A stretch of 64,000 bases of DNA, taken from assembly GCA_017451025.1 (NCBI GenBank), contig JAFSSM010000010.1, positions 1 to 64,000 of the forward strand, in the 5' to 3' direction. The number at the start of each line of letters is the position of its first letter. The first letter of the stretch is position 1. The notes beneath the pieces are model-generated. The model saw only the letters and a list, made by a program, of their open reading frames with translations, was not told where the DNA came from and did no database searches. The translations under genes were made by a program, and so were the position numbers. Source of the DNA: Synergistaceae bacterium (GTDB taxonomy: Bacteria; Synergistota; Synergistia; Synergistales; Aminobacteriaceae). Shown piece by piece: positions 25,275 to 33,131 of this stretch.

Positions 25275-25448
25275 CATGGAAAAAGTATTCGTAGTGTTAA
25301 TAATTCTTGTTCTGTTTGCTTTTGTTGTTTCCTCCATAACTTGGTTAGTAAGCAGCTATTCTGATTTCGATATAAGCCGTGAGGAACTCCCCATACCGCC
25401 GCAACATCAGCATCATAACCTTCCTGGTTCAGTTTCAGCGCAAGAATA
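25275..25448 (+). CDS. Small single-span membrane protein with a duplicated-DNA tail
   Basis: A 57-residue frame starts at ATG 25275 with GGAGG about 10 bases upstream. Residues 1-30 form one hydrophobic helix (MEKVFVVLIILVLFAFVVSS), then a short polar stretch. From about residue 37 the coding sequence enters the duplicated antisense fragment of the esterase gene, so the His/Pro-rich tail is translated from borrowed DNA and ends at a chance TAG. It is either a truncated relic of a membrane protein or a new chimeric ORF. Function unknown. Confidence 0.4.
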
Positions 25449-25526
25449 GCCGGGATCGCCAGCAATGTATCCCTGTCCTTTACACCGTGCCTAATCCTCC
25501 AGTACTTGGCCGTGTTTACGCCCTCC
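25383..25526 (+). repeat. 144-bp duplicate of the esterase 3' end (copy of 26057-26200)
   Basis: This stretch matches 26057-26200 with about 9 mismatches in 144 bases, same orientation, 674 bases apart. On the minus strand it still encodes KYWRIRHGVKDRD and ALKLNQEGYDADVAAVWGVP, the C-terminal region of the esterase at 25996-27399. It is the remnant of a duplicated or recombined paralogue. Confidence 0.9.
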
Positions 25527-25601
25527 TTTAGCCAGTAAAGTTTGACTTTCATGGATTTTATGTTAATCTTTCCCAATCTTACCGAAAGGAAGTTATGCGT
25601 T

Positions 25602-25928
25602 ATGGATAGACTGGAATATTTCAGCGATGGTTACCTAATAGACCCTATGCACTCAGCTGGCAGACGCTATGAGGTAGCTTGCATAACCGCAGAATATGGC
25701 AATGACAGACCTGATATACTGGGTGTTAGCAGAATTACGAGCATCAACATTGAGTACGTAGATCGCAATATTCCCTCTCAATTGGAAAGCGACGCTGAAG
25801 CAGCGTTATGGAACGAACTGGCAGCTTTAGAGTACATTGATGAAGATGATGATTTCAAGAATGAAGCTGCAAGTGATGTAAGCGCACACACAGGGGTATC
25901 GATGGACAGAATTATTATTGAGCGGTAA
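25602..25928 (+). CDS. Small acidic protein of unknown function
   Basis: A 108-residue cytosolic protein starting MDRLEYFSDGYLIDPMHSAG, with an acidic centre (YIDEDDDFKNEA) and no signal peptide or membrane span. AAAGGAAG lies about 10 bases before the ATG. No family is recognised. It sits in a decayed stretch between the duplicated fragment and the esterase gene, so it may be an orphan brought in by the rearrangement. Codon pattern looks like real coding sequence. Confidence 0.5.
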   Translation: MDRLEYFSDGYLIDPMHSAGRRYEVACITAEYGNDRPDILGVSRITSINIEYVDRNIPSQLESDAEAALWNELAALEYIDEDDDFKNEAASDVSAHTGVSMDRIIIER

Positions 25929-25995
25929 CTTAGCCCATTAGTTAATGGCGGACTGGAGATTAGTGATTGAGAAGCTGACCTCCAGTCCTAATATT

Positions 25996-27399
25996 TTACT
26001 TGCAGATACCGTCAAGCCACTCGAACAGTTCCGGCAGATCATAATTCCCGTCGTGGGGAACTCCCCACACCGCCGCAACATCAGCATCATAACCTTCCTG
26101 GTTCAGTTTCAGCGCAAGAATAGCCGGGATCGCCAGCGATGTATCCCTGTCCTTCACCCCGTGCCTAATTCTCCAGTACTTGGCCGTGTCCACGCCATCC
26201 TTGCCGATAAAATTCATCGGGTTCATGACGTAAATTTTCTCAGCATCCGCCATCGCAGGCTTCTCTGCCGTAGAATGCTTGAACGCATAATCCGTAAAAT
26301 GCTTGTCGTCAAACTCGTTGTTCTCGAAGCTCTTCATGTTCAGCGAGTCAAAAGCCGGGGCCGCCTTCATTCTCGTTGCCCACACAGCATATCCCTCAAG
26401 GTCAACACCCGTCACCTTCCCGTCCTCAACTTCAAGCCAGTCAAGCCCGAGCACATTTTCGCCAGCGTCAAGTGCTTTCTGCGCCGCCGCTATGTACAGA
26501 CCCTCGATGTACTCCTTGAACGTCCCGTCTCCGTCCTCGTCAAGTTCATAGCCGTCAAGATTAAGGCTGTTCAGGTACGCGGGAAACGCCGCCTTCAGTG
26601 CATCAGAGGCCGCCTTCATGTTATCGTCCATCTCACGCGCAGGCCCCATGTAGTACGTGTTCACGCCGTTGAATATCCATTCATAGGGCATGTCTGCATT
26701 CTCGAGGTTAGTTATCGGGCAGTACACAACCGACGCAAAAATATCATCGCGCTCTTCCTCCGCACCAATCTCCTTGAGGTACGGTTCGTACTCTTTTGCG
26801 TTGCCCGTTGCTCCCAGAAGTGATGACAGTGCTCCGCCAGCACTCAGACCATCGGAAATTATCTTTTCGGTGTCGCCAGCAGGAAGCCTGTCCTTGTTGT
26901 GGCGTACCCATCTTACCGCCGCCTTGTAGTCAACGATTAGAGCGGGTGCTTTGCCGTTCGGGAGAGTACGGCCTCGAATTGCAGGAGAAATCACCACATA
27001 TCCCTTCGAGATAGCGTAGAGTGCAACGTTCGGGGTTCCGTGCCTCGAGTCGTTCGCGGGGATAAACTGCTTGCCGGGCATGTAGCCGCCGACTCCGTTG
27101 GGCATAAGTATCGGTGCGGTCTCGGCGGTGTAGCCGTTGATGGAGCCGCCTTCGTGGAAATACTCCTCCGGAACGTAAATGTTAAGACGCTGGTACTCAG
27201 GCTCAACAGGATTATTAACGTAGGGAATATCAAGCCATGACCTGAACGTTACGAGCTTGTTTCCGGCCAGCATAGTCTGGGATACTCTGTTGCCAGGAGG
27301 CATGGTGATTGAGTCAGCAGGGCCTTGCGAGAAGTTGGCGGCAAATGCACACGAACTTACAGCCAGCAACATAACTGCACATAACAACTTGATACGCAT
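25996..27399 (-). CDS. Exported esterase of the alpha/beta-hydrolase fold (tannase-B-like)
   Basis: A 467-residue protein with signal peptide MRIKLLCAVMLLAVSSCAFA. The mature part is an alpha/beta hydrolase: LNIYVPEEYF starts the core, SDGLSAGGALSS near residue 195 holds the nucleophile serine in GxSxGG form, and a C-terminal WGVPHDG supplies the likely catalytic histidine. A large cap region lies between. The layout is that of subtype-B tannase or feruloyl-esterase-like enzymes that hydrolyse plant-derived esters, but substrate cannot be assigned. It is a single gene; part of its 3' end is duplicated at 25383-25526. Confidence 0.72.
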   Translation of the reverse strand: MRIKLLCAVMLLAVSSCAFAANFSQGPADSITMPPGNRVSQTMLAGNKLVTFRSWLDIPYVNNPVEPEYQRLNIYVPEEYFHEGGSINGYTAETAPILMPNGVGGYMPGKQFIPANDSRHGTPNVALYAISKGYVVISPAIRGRTLPNGKAPALIVDYKAAVRWVRHNKDRLPAGDTEKIISDGLSAGGALSSLLGATGNAKEYEPYLKEIGAEEERDDIFASVVYCPITNLENADMPYEWIFNGVNTYYMGPAREMDDNMKAASDALKAAFPAYLNSLNLDGYELDEDGDGTFKEYIEGLYIAAAQKALDAGENVLGLDWLEVEDGKVTGVDLEGYAVWATRMKAAPAFDSLNMKSFENNEFDDKHFTDYAFKHSTAEKPAMADAEKIYVMNPMNFIGKDGVDTAKYWRIRHGVKDRDTSLAIPAILALKLNQEGYDADVAAVWGVPHDGNYDLPELFEWLDGICK

Positions 27400-27479
27400 A
27401 TTAACAGCTCCTTGTTGTGTAATGGGATTGATTAATTGTAGCAGACATCACAAAGCGTATTTCTACATACCGCATAACA

Positions 27480-27511
27480 AAAACGGGATGCCCCGTCTCC
27501 AGGACACCCCG
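27480..27511 (-). terminator. Terminator after the thioredoxin-like gene
   Basis: On the minus strand CGGGGTG (27505-27511) pairs with CATCCCG (27484-27490) and is followed by TTTTTG. It lies about 19 bases after the stop of the thioredoxin-like gene. Confidence 0.7.
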
Positions 27512-27529
27512 CCAGTCATTCACAACAGC

Positions 27530-27877
27530 CTAGATGTTCACTCCGGCCTTCGCAAATATATTCAGCACTTCCTTCATCGACTTGTACCCCACAGCCTGAG
27601 ATACCGTCTTGCCCGCCGCATTGCGGAATATCAGCGTAGGCACGTAACGCACGTTGTACTTCTTCGCAATGTCGGGGTTGTCCTCAAGGAATATATGCGC
27701 CGTCGTGATCTTCCCCGCATAATTTGCCTTAATCTGGCTGAAAACTTTTTCCATTTGGGCACAGGCAGGGCACGTCTTCGTCGAAAGCATAGTTACCGAA
27801 GGAAGAGCAGCCGAAGCACACGAACACAACACCATCACCAGAACCAACGCCGACATAAATCTTACACTGAGCTTCAT
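27530..27877 (-). CDS. Exported thioredoxin-fold protein (CPAC)
   Basis: About 115 residues, starting MKLSVRFMSALVLVMVLCSC with a signal peptide that may be a lipoprotein signal, cut near CSCASA. The mature part has TKTCPACAQMEKVFSQI with a CPAC redox pair and the cis-proline segment YVPTLIF, so it is a compact thioredoxin domain that would act on disulfides outside the cytoplasm. GGGAGT is upstream. ATG at 27877 gives the best spacing, but 27883 is nearly as good. It stands alone between the esterase and a divergent operon. Confidence 0.8.
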   Translation of the reverse strand: MKLSVRFMSALVLVMVLCSCASAALPSVTMLSTKTCPACAQMEKVFSQIKANYAGKITTAHIFLEDNPDIAKKYNVRYVPTLIFRNAAGKTVSQAVGYKSMKEVLNIFAKAGVNI

Positions 27878-27970
27878 TCTCATACACTCCCTCATAATTT
27901 GGATGTGCGCATTGTACAAAACTTTAGGTATTCCTCACAATACACAATAATCACGAAATTTCAATTGCGC

Positions 27971-27976
27971 TATAAT
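27971..27976 (+). promoter_or_regulatory. Candidate -10 box for the exported-protein operon
   Basis: TATAAT lies 46 bases before the first gene of the 28-34 kb operon and just after AT-rich sequence. No convincing -35. Confidence 0.45.
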
Positions 27977-28021
27977 CTTTACATTCATCAAAAATTTATC
28001 GCTAAGGAGATTCCTTCTGAC

Positions 28022-29206
28022 ATGGACGAACAAGGAAAAATTATCAGCACCTGCGACGTAGATGAGAACCTCGCGCTCCAAATGTGGACAAGGGGCCGCA
28101 CTCCGCGCCTCTCCATCTTCAACAAGGTCAAAAATTCCCGCAAGCTGATACATATTGCGTGGACAGAAAAGCTCGACAGAACATTAACCATCAACGGCAA
28201 GAAGCCCGGCGAAACCATCACTTACGTAGTGAAGGACTTCGAACCTGCCATCGCTAAAATACTTGCAGACTTTGCGGCCAAGACAAACTTCAAGGTCAAG
28301 TTCCTGAAACTTGTGCTAGACCTCGAGAAGGCAATTAACCGCCCGGAAATCGCAAACTCTAAGGCAGACCTCGCAATGATGACCGAAGAAAAGAAGTCAG
28401 CTCTGTGGATTGCGGACTGCACCGGCGGAGACAGAAACACCGGAGTCTTCCGTCCGTTCTTTCCGCTGACCGAAAGCGAAGCGGCGGTTGCGCTCGAGGA
28501 TAAGCTCCAGATTAACGGCGTAGCGATGAAGAATTACGACGGCCTCGCGAAAACCGGAGTCCCTGCTGCCATTAAAGAAGCTAACCCTGAACGCTGGCAC
28601 AACACCGTGCGCGTAACTGCTGCGGCAATGCTTTTAGGCTTTACCTACTGCGGAGCGGACGGCACGAAAATGGCCGATGAGATTTGGGCGGAAGGCGAAA
28701 AGAAGGCTCCGACTCAAATCGGGCAGGTTGCCATGAAGGCTCCTGTGCGCAAATTCTCGTTGAGCGATGCGGGACTGATGAGACTCGGCTACAAGCTCAC
28801 GTCATATATCCGGCACTGTTACTACATTGATGATCTGGAGATTGAGTACGTCGGCGACAGCATCAAGGAACTTCAGGACGCGGGCTTCACCCGTTCGAGG
28901 CGCATCGACTTCAACACCGGGACACTCGGCGATGTTCCGTACAGGGTAACGTTCTACGAGAACGCGGAGGAGGGCATGACAGCTTTCGGGTGCAACCCCA
29001 GAATGCAGACCGCCAGGCACACCGGCGATATGGTTTTGATGCTCCCGACGGCTACGTACAAACAGGCACTCGCGAATAACACTATGGGCAATGCAGAGGA
29101 CGATTTTTACACGATAAGCCGTCTTCTTTGGGCTAAACGCTTCAAGGAGTGGTACGAAACTCTGAAGCCTTACGTCAGAAAATTTGCGGGCCTTATCGAG
29201 AAATGA
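28022..29206 (+). CDS. Unknown cytosolic protein, first gene of the exported-protein operon
   Basis: A 394-residue protein with no signal peptide or membrane span. AAGGAGA lies 12 bases before the ATG. Residues 1-60 contain an acidic start and a WTRGRTPRLSIFNKVKNSRK stretch. The rest is mixed alpha/beta with a Lys-rich region (residues ~70-130) and aromatic segments such as RHCYYIDDLEIEYVGDS. I recognise no family. The stop overlaps the next start (ATGA), so it is translationally coupled to an exported protein. It might be a cytosolic regulator or substrate-handling component of that operon. Confidence 0.75.
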   Translation: MDEQGKIISTCDVDENLALQMWTRGRTPRLSIFNKVKNSRKLIHIAWTEKLDRTLTINGKKPGETITYVVKDFEPAIAKILADFAAKTNFKVKFLKLVLDLEKAINRPEIANSKADLAMMTEEKKSALWIADCTGGDRNTGVFRPFFPLTESEAAVALEDKLQINGVAMKNYDGLAKTGVPAAIKEANPERWHNTVRVTAAAMLLGFTYCGADGTKMADEIWAEGEKKAPTQIGQVAMKAPVRKFSLSDAGLMRLGYKLTSYIRHCYYIDDLEIEYVGDSIKELQDAGFTRSRRIDFNTGTLGDVPYRVTFYENAEEGMTAFGCNPRMQTARHTGDMVLMLPTATYKQALANNTMGNAEDDFYTISRLLWAKRFKEWYETLKPYVRKFAGLIEK

Positions 29207-30249
29207 TGAAGCGTTTTGTGTGCGCAGTGTTCCTCCTGCTTCTGTTTGCGGGCACATGTTCGGCAGGGGGACAGCGCAGACTCTCGGTAGTGATATTCCC
29301 GACGATAAACTCAACGGGACTGGAAATTTGGGAGAGCAAGTATTATCCCTACAACGTGCTTGAACAGAAAATGTCGAACTACTTCGAGGAATTGTGCAAA
29401 CAGTCTCCGCTGATTGAGGCAAGAGTCCTCGACGAAGCTAACATGAACCGCTGGCTGTCGGGTTCACGGCGCGGTGATGATATGGCCGTCCAATTGGAGA
29501 TGTATTCGGCAATAATGAAGGATAAGCACGTTCTGGGCACTATGAGCACCGGCAGGGTACAGCTCAGGCTCAGGGTGTACGACTCGCGTCGCGGAGGACA
29601 GCTCGCAGTCCGTAACGTCAAGGGCACGGACAAAAGATTCACACTCGATTCTGACGAGGACGTTTACTGGTTCGACGGAGTAATAACCGGGCTGGGAGTT
29701 CCTTTCGAGAACGGGATAGACTTTTTCGGGCTGACTAAGACCGACTACAAGGGACAGAAGATGAGCCGCTTAACTTGGGCACAGTTTCAGGGCACTTCGC
29801 AGTGGCAGTCCATCAAGAACGCAATCGCTCAGGCCTACAACGAAGCGATGAATCAGGTTCGCAATGTCATCCGCAGCAATGAGCCTAACGCCCAGCTATT
29901 GGCGAACGACAATTTTTCCGCGTCGTATGAGACGGTCGGGAGAATACTTGCTCCCACTGCGACAGCTACACGCAAAAAGCGCGACTACATAATTTCGCTT
30001 GGCCGTTACGCGAACGGTGCGCTTGACGGCGTGAAAGTCGGCGAGGTTCTCGACGTGGTGAGAGCAGATACTTATGTTACGGTAGTGCCCAGTGATCCGG
30101 TTGTGGTACTGCCAAACGTAATAGGCAAGGTGAAAGTGATAAAGGTCTACGATGATAATGCGGTAGTCAGGGTAGTGAAGGACAACAAGAAAGAGCCAAT
30201 AACCTTGAAGGATATTGTTGTGAAGCACACAACTATAACGGGGAAGTGA
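29203..30249 (+). CDS. Exported protein resembling FlgT/CsgG-type outer-membrane factors
   Basis: A 348-residue protein with signal peptide MMKRFVCAVFLLLLFAGTCS. The mature N-terminus RRLSVVIFPTIN, followed by a tyrosine-rich helix and RVLDEANMNRWL, looks like the CsgG/FlgT-type periplasmic fold. The C-terminal ~70 residues (GALDGVKVGEVLDVV, then KVKVIKVYDDNAVVRVV) resemble the small beta domain at the end of FlgT-like proteins. The resemblance is by eye only. It overlaps its upstream neighbour by four bases and is six bases from the next start. Confidence 0.6.
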   Translation: MMKRFVCAVFLLLLFAGTCSAGGQRRLSVVIFPTINSTGLEIWESKYYPYNVLEQKMSNYFEELCKQSPLIEARVLDEANMNRWLSGSRRGDDMAVQLEMYSAIMKDKHVLGTMSTGRVQLRLRVYDSRRGGQLAVRNVKGTDKRFTLDSDEDVYWFDGVITGLGVPFENGIDFFGLTKTDYKGQKMSRLTWAQFQGTSQWQSIKNAIAQAYNEAMNQVRNVIRSNEPNAQLLANDNFSASYETVGRILAPTATATRKKRDYIISLGRYANGALDGVKVGEVLDVVRADTYVTVVPSDPVVVLPNVIGKVKVIKVYDDNAVVRVVKDNKKEPITLKDIVVKHTTITGK

Positions 30250-30254
30250 TAAGG

Positions 30255-31565
30255 ATGAAGAGAATTATTCTGCTTATGCTGCTGCTGGCTGTGTCGCCTG
30301 CGTTCGGTGTCGATGATGACAGTACACCGTACATGCCTTATCCCGAGACTCCTCAGGCACAGAGCGCACCGGCGAAGAAGCCTGCTCCCAAGAAGAAGGC
30401 GGCTCCCAAAAAGAAACAGCCCGCGAAGAAACCGGCCCCCAAAAAAACACCGGCGAAGAAGGCAGCTCCGGCACGTTCAAGTTCGCTCCAGAATGGTATA
30501 GCCCTGATGCAGCAGGAACGCTATGAACAGGCGAAGCCCTATTTGTTGAAGGCTATTCAGGAGAATCGCAACGACCCTAACGCTTGGTATTGGTACGGTG
30601 TTTACCACGAAAAGACCGGCGGATTCCATCAGGCACAGTATTTTTACTCGAAGGCAGTAACGATTGACCCGGCGTTTGAGCCGTTATCGCGCGTGGTGTT
30701 CTACCCTGAAGACCCGGAAAAAACTCCGCTGTGGGACCCGAAGCGTCCGGCACGAGTCTATCCCGTTGAAGTTGCGAGTACCGGAGGACTAACGACAGTC
30801 CCGGCAGGACGAAGCTCATTCCCCACTGCTCCGAATGACCCGGAACTTCCGCACGTACCTGTATACACTCCGCCAGAACCGGGTTCTTCTCCGCTCGATG
30901 GTGATGCTTGGAGTCCTGCTGTGTACGTTCCGCCCGGCCCGGATGAAGTACAAACCGAAGGCGAAATGTCCCCTGTGTATCTGCCTCCTGAACCTCAGAG
31001 CATAGTTGCACAGGTTCCTTCGCGTCAGGTGCTCGAAGTCCCGATTTACGATTACCCTGAAGGCTACGAGACAGAGTATTACGCTCCGACTTCCGACGGT
31101 ATTCTGCGGGCCGATAAGCCCCTGTACAGTCCTCCCAACCCTGGCGAAAAAGCTCCGGCAGTGCCCAAGCAGGCAAAGCAGACCGTCAAGAAGCAGACCG
31201 AAACGAAAACAGCACCGAAGGCTTCAGCGACTCGCAAGGCTTCAGTCCCGGACAGCAGGATAGTCCGCCAGACTCAGAAGCCCAAGCGCACGACAGCTAC
31301 AGCCAAGCCCGCGCAAAGCACTACTACCCGCAGGAGGCAGACAGTCTCTCAGGATGTCAGGCCGCGTTCAACGCCGCAGACTCAGCCGGCGCGTACACCG
31401 GAACCGACACGCACTCCTGAGCCGGTAACTCTGCCGCCGGAACCTGAGACCAGACAGCAGGAGAGACCGCAGTACTATCCGCCGGTAGGACAGCAGGCAC
31501 CAGACCCCGGCACAATCTCTGAGAATCCTAATCTGCCTCCGGTCGGACAGGGAAACCAGTATTGA
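30255..31565 (+). CDS. Exported TPR protein with Lys/Pro/Ala-rich and proline-rich tails
   Basis: A 436-residue protein. The signal peptide is residues 1-18. Residues ~37-75 are a KKPAPKKKAAPKK-type low-complexity basic tract, as in cell-wall or membrane spanners. Residues ~78-145 carry two TPR-like helical repeats (LQNGIALMQQERYEQAKPYL, WYWYGVYHEKTGGFHQAQYF). The remaining ~290 residues are rich in Pro, Tyr and Glu with recurring VYxPPEP units. ATG at 30255 is preferred over the GTG at 30246 because it directly follows GATAAGG. The architecture suits a periplasmic scaffold bridging envelope layers. Confidence 0.7.
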   Translation: MKRIILLMLLLAVSPAFGVDDDSTPYMPYPETPQAQSAPAKKPAPKKKAAPKKKQPAKKPAPKKTPAKKAAPARSSSLQNGIALMQQERYEQAKPYLLKAIQENRNDPNAWYWYGVYHEKTGGFHQAQYFYSKAVTIDPAFEPLSRVVFYPEDPEKTPLWDPKRPARVYPVEVASTGGLTTVPAGRSSFPTAPNDPELPHVPVYTPPEPGSSPLDGDAWSPAVYVPPGPDEVQTEGEMSPVYLPPEPQSIVAQVPSRQVLEVPIYDYPEGYETEYYAPTSDGILRADKPLYSPPNPGEKAPAVPKQAKQTVKKQTETKTAPKASATRKASVPDSRIVRQTQKPKRTTATAKPAQSTTTRRRQTVSQDVRPRSTPQTQPARTPEPTRTPEPVTLPPEPETRQQERPQYYPPVGQQAPDPGTISENPNLPPVGQGNQY

Positions 31566-31578
31566 TGAGGTGATATTC

Positions 31579-32370
31579 GTGAAGAAATTGTTTGCGTCAA
31601 TGATTTTGGTGCTTGGCCTGTGCGGATGCGCCTTGTCTGCGGATAAGGCTATTCTCGTTACTCAGCCGGCGTACCACAACATGAAGTTCTACGTGTACAA
31701 GCCCGTGAACGTCCCTAAAGACTTTTACGTTACGTTTGACGGCTACCTGGTCTACAAGAACTCTAGGGGAGTGTGGAATTACGGCAGTGCGGAGAAGAGC
31801 GGAATTGCCCGCACAGATTACGTTGTGGGCGCGGTGATTCCGTCGGTGGTCAGGCTGAAGCCATACAGCACAAAAATTTCGTCGGTCGCTCCGATTCTGG
31901 GCACTGCTCAGGCAGAAACAGGCATTTCCTCAATTCCGGCCAAGTCCCCGCGAATCGTCTACATGCCTCCTGCTTCAGGGCTTGAGCTTTATGATTCGTC
32001 CATGCTGTCGCCCAATAATCCGGACTGGACTCAGAACTCAAACTTTATGGCTCTGGGCAAATGGCAGAAGAGCATCGACAGAATCGGCGTAACTTACAGG
32101 CCGGCGATTCCGGTTGCGTGGAAGGGAGATTATCCCGAAGTGATTTACGCGTGGACGGGTCTTCAGTGGAGGCAGCTCGACGCAAAAACTGCACATGCTT
32201 CTGCGTTAAGCACTCTGCGCCGGTCAATGTATGACCTCAGCCGTTACGTCCGCAGGGTCAACGTCATGAGCTGGACTGATGATGATACTCACGTGCTCTC
32301 GCAGTATTCGGTGATGTGGGGCTATGAATGGATGGGACAGATTTTTCTGGGAAATGAGGATTGGCGATGA
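31579..32370 (+). CDS. Exported protein of unknown function, paralogue A
   Basis: A 263-residue exported protein starting at GTG 31579, placed by AGGTGAT a few bases upstream. The signal ends near LCGCALSA and may be a lipoprotein signal. The conserved core is KFYVYKPVNVPKDFYVTFDG, KNSRGVWNYG, DYVVGAVIPS, DRIGVTYRPAIPVAW and VIYAWTG, and the end has WGYEWMG. The same elements in the same order occur in the next gene, so these are tandem paralogues. No known family is recognised. It overlaps the next gene by four bases. Confidence 0.72.
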   Translation: MKKLFASMILVLGLCGCALSADKAILVTQPAYHNMKFYVYKPVNVPKDFYVTFDGYLVYKNSRGVWNYGSAEKSGIARTDYVVGAVIPSVVRLKPYSTKISSVAPILGTAQAETGISSIPAKSPRIVYMPPASGLELYDSSMLSPNNPDWTQNSNFMALGKWQKSIDRIGVTYRPAIPVAWKGDYPEVIYAWTGLQWRQLDAKTAHASALSTLRRSMYDLSRYVRRVNVMSWTDDDTHVLSQYSVMWGYEWMGQIFLGNEDWR

Positions 32371-33125
32371 AACGGAAAGTACTGCTTGCTTTTGCGCTGG
32401 CTGTGTGTGTGTGTTCGCAGGCTTCGGCAAAACGTTATATCACCGAGCCGCTGTTGGTCCCGCAGTCTCCTTACGCCGGAATGACTTTCTACGTGTACAG
32501 GCCCTACAACATGCCGCAAGACTGGTACATCACGCTTGACGGCTATCCTGTGCACAAGAACTCCGACGGAACTTGGGTGTACGGGACTTCCGAAGGTCCT
32601 AACCTCGTTCCGACGAATTACGTTGTTGGTTCAGTAGTGCCGTCGATGGCGGGGATCACTAAGTGGATTTCCGACGCGCAGATCTCGGAATTGCGGAAAC
32701 TCCCGAACGCTGAGACTATGGAAGTCCGGCAGAAGGGATATACCCGCAACCAGATGGCGCAGGGTCAGAATTACTCGACATACATTCCTGATTGGACGTT
32801 CAGCCCGACGTTTATGGCGATCGGGAACTGGAAGGGCACCGTAGACAGAATAGGCGTGCTCAACAACCCTGCAATGCCCGTTGCATGGTCCGGGAAGAAT
32901 CCTAAGGTGATTTACGCGTGGACTGGCAAGGGCTGGCACCAGATAAACGTGAAAGAATCACAATCGCCAATCTCAGCAATTATGCACGACTATGCTCTGC
33001 TGAAGAGGAGTCTGCGAGAATCCGGCTTCAAGTGGTACGAACAGGATATGCCCATACTCGCACAGCAGACGAAGGCGTGGGGATACTACTGGCTCGGTGA
33101 AATTAGTATTAAGAGAGGTGATTAG
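32367..33125 (+). CDS. Exported protein of unknown function, paralogue B
   Basis: A 252-residue protein with signal peptide MKRKVLLAFALAVCVCSQASA. It matches paralogue A in order and spacing: TFYVYRPYNMPQDWYITLDG, KNSDGTWVYG, NYVVGSVVPS, DRIGVLNNPAMPVAW, VIYAWTG and WGYYWLGE. The ATG overlaps the stop of paralogue A. Many exposed Trp and Tyr residues suggest binding of carbohydrate or another surface partner, which is only an inference. The AAA ATPase gene begins six bases later. Confidence 0.72.
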   Translation: MKRKVLLAFALAVCVCSQASAKRYITEPLLVPQSPYAGMTFYVYRPYNMPQDWYITLDGYPVHKNSDGTWVYGTSEGPNLVPTNYVVGSVVPSMAGITKWISDAQISELRKLPNAETMEVRQKGYTRNQMAQGQNYSTYIPDWTFSPTFMAIGNWKGTVDRIGVLNNPAMPVAWSGKNPKVIYAWTGKGWHQINVKESQSPISAIMHDYALLKRSLRESGFKWYEQDMPILAQQTKAWGYYWLGEISIKRGD

Positions 33126-33131
33126 CAATCT

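Noticed and set aside
27257-28021. N-terminal extension of the 28022 gene (frame open from 27257)
   Set aside because: The extension is antisense to the esterase and thioredoxin genes; the good ribosome site and -10 box are at the 28022 start.
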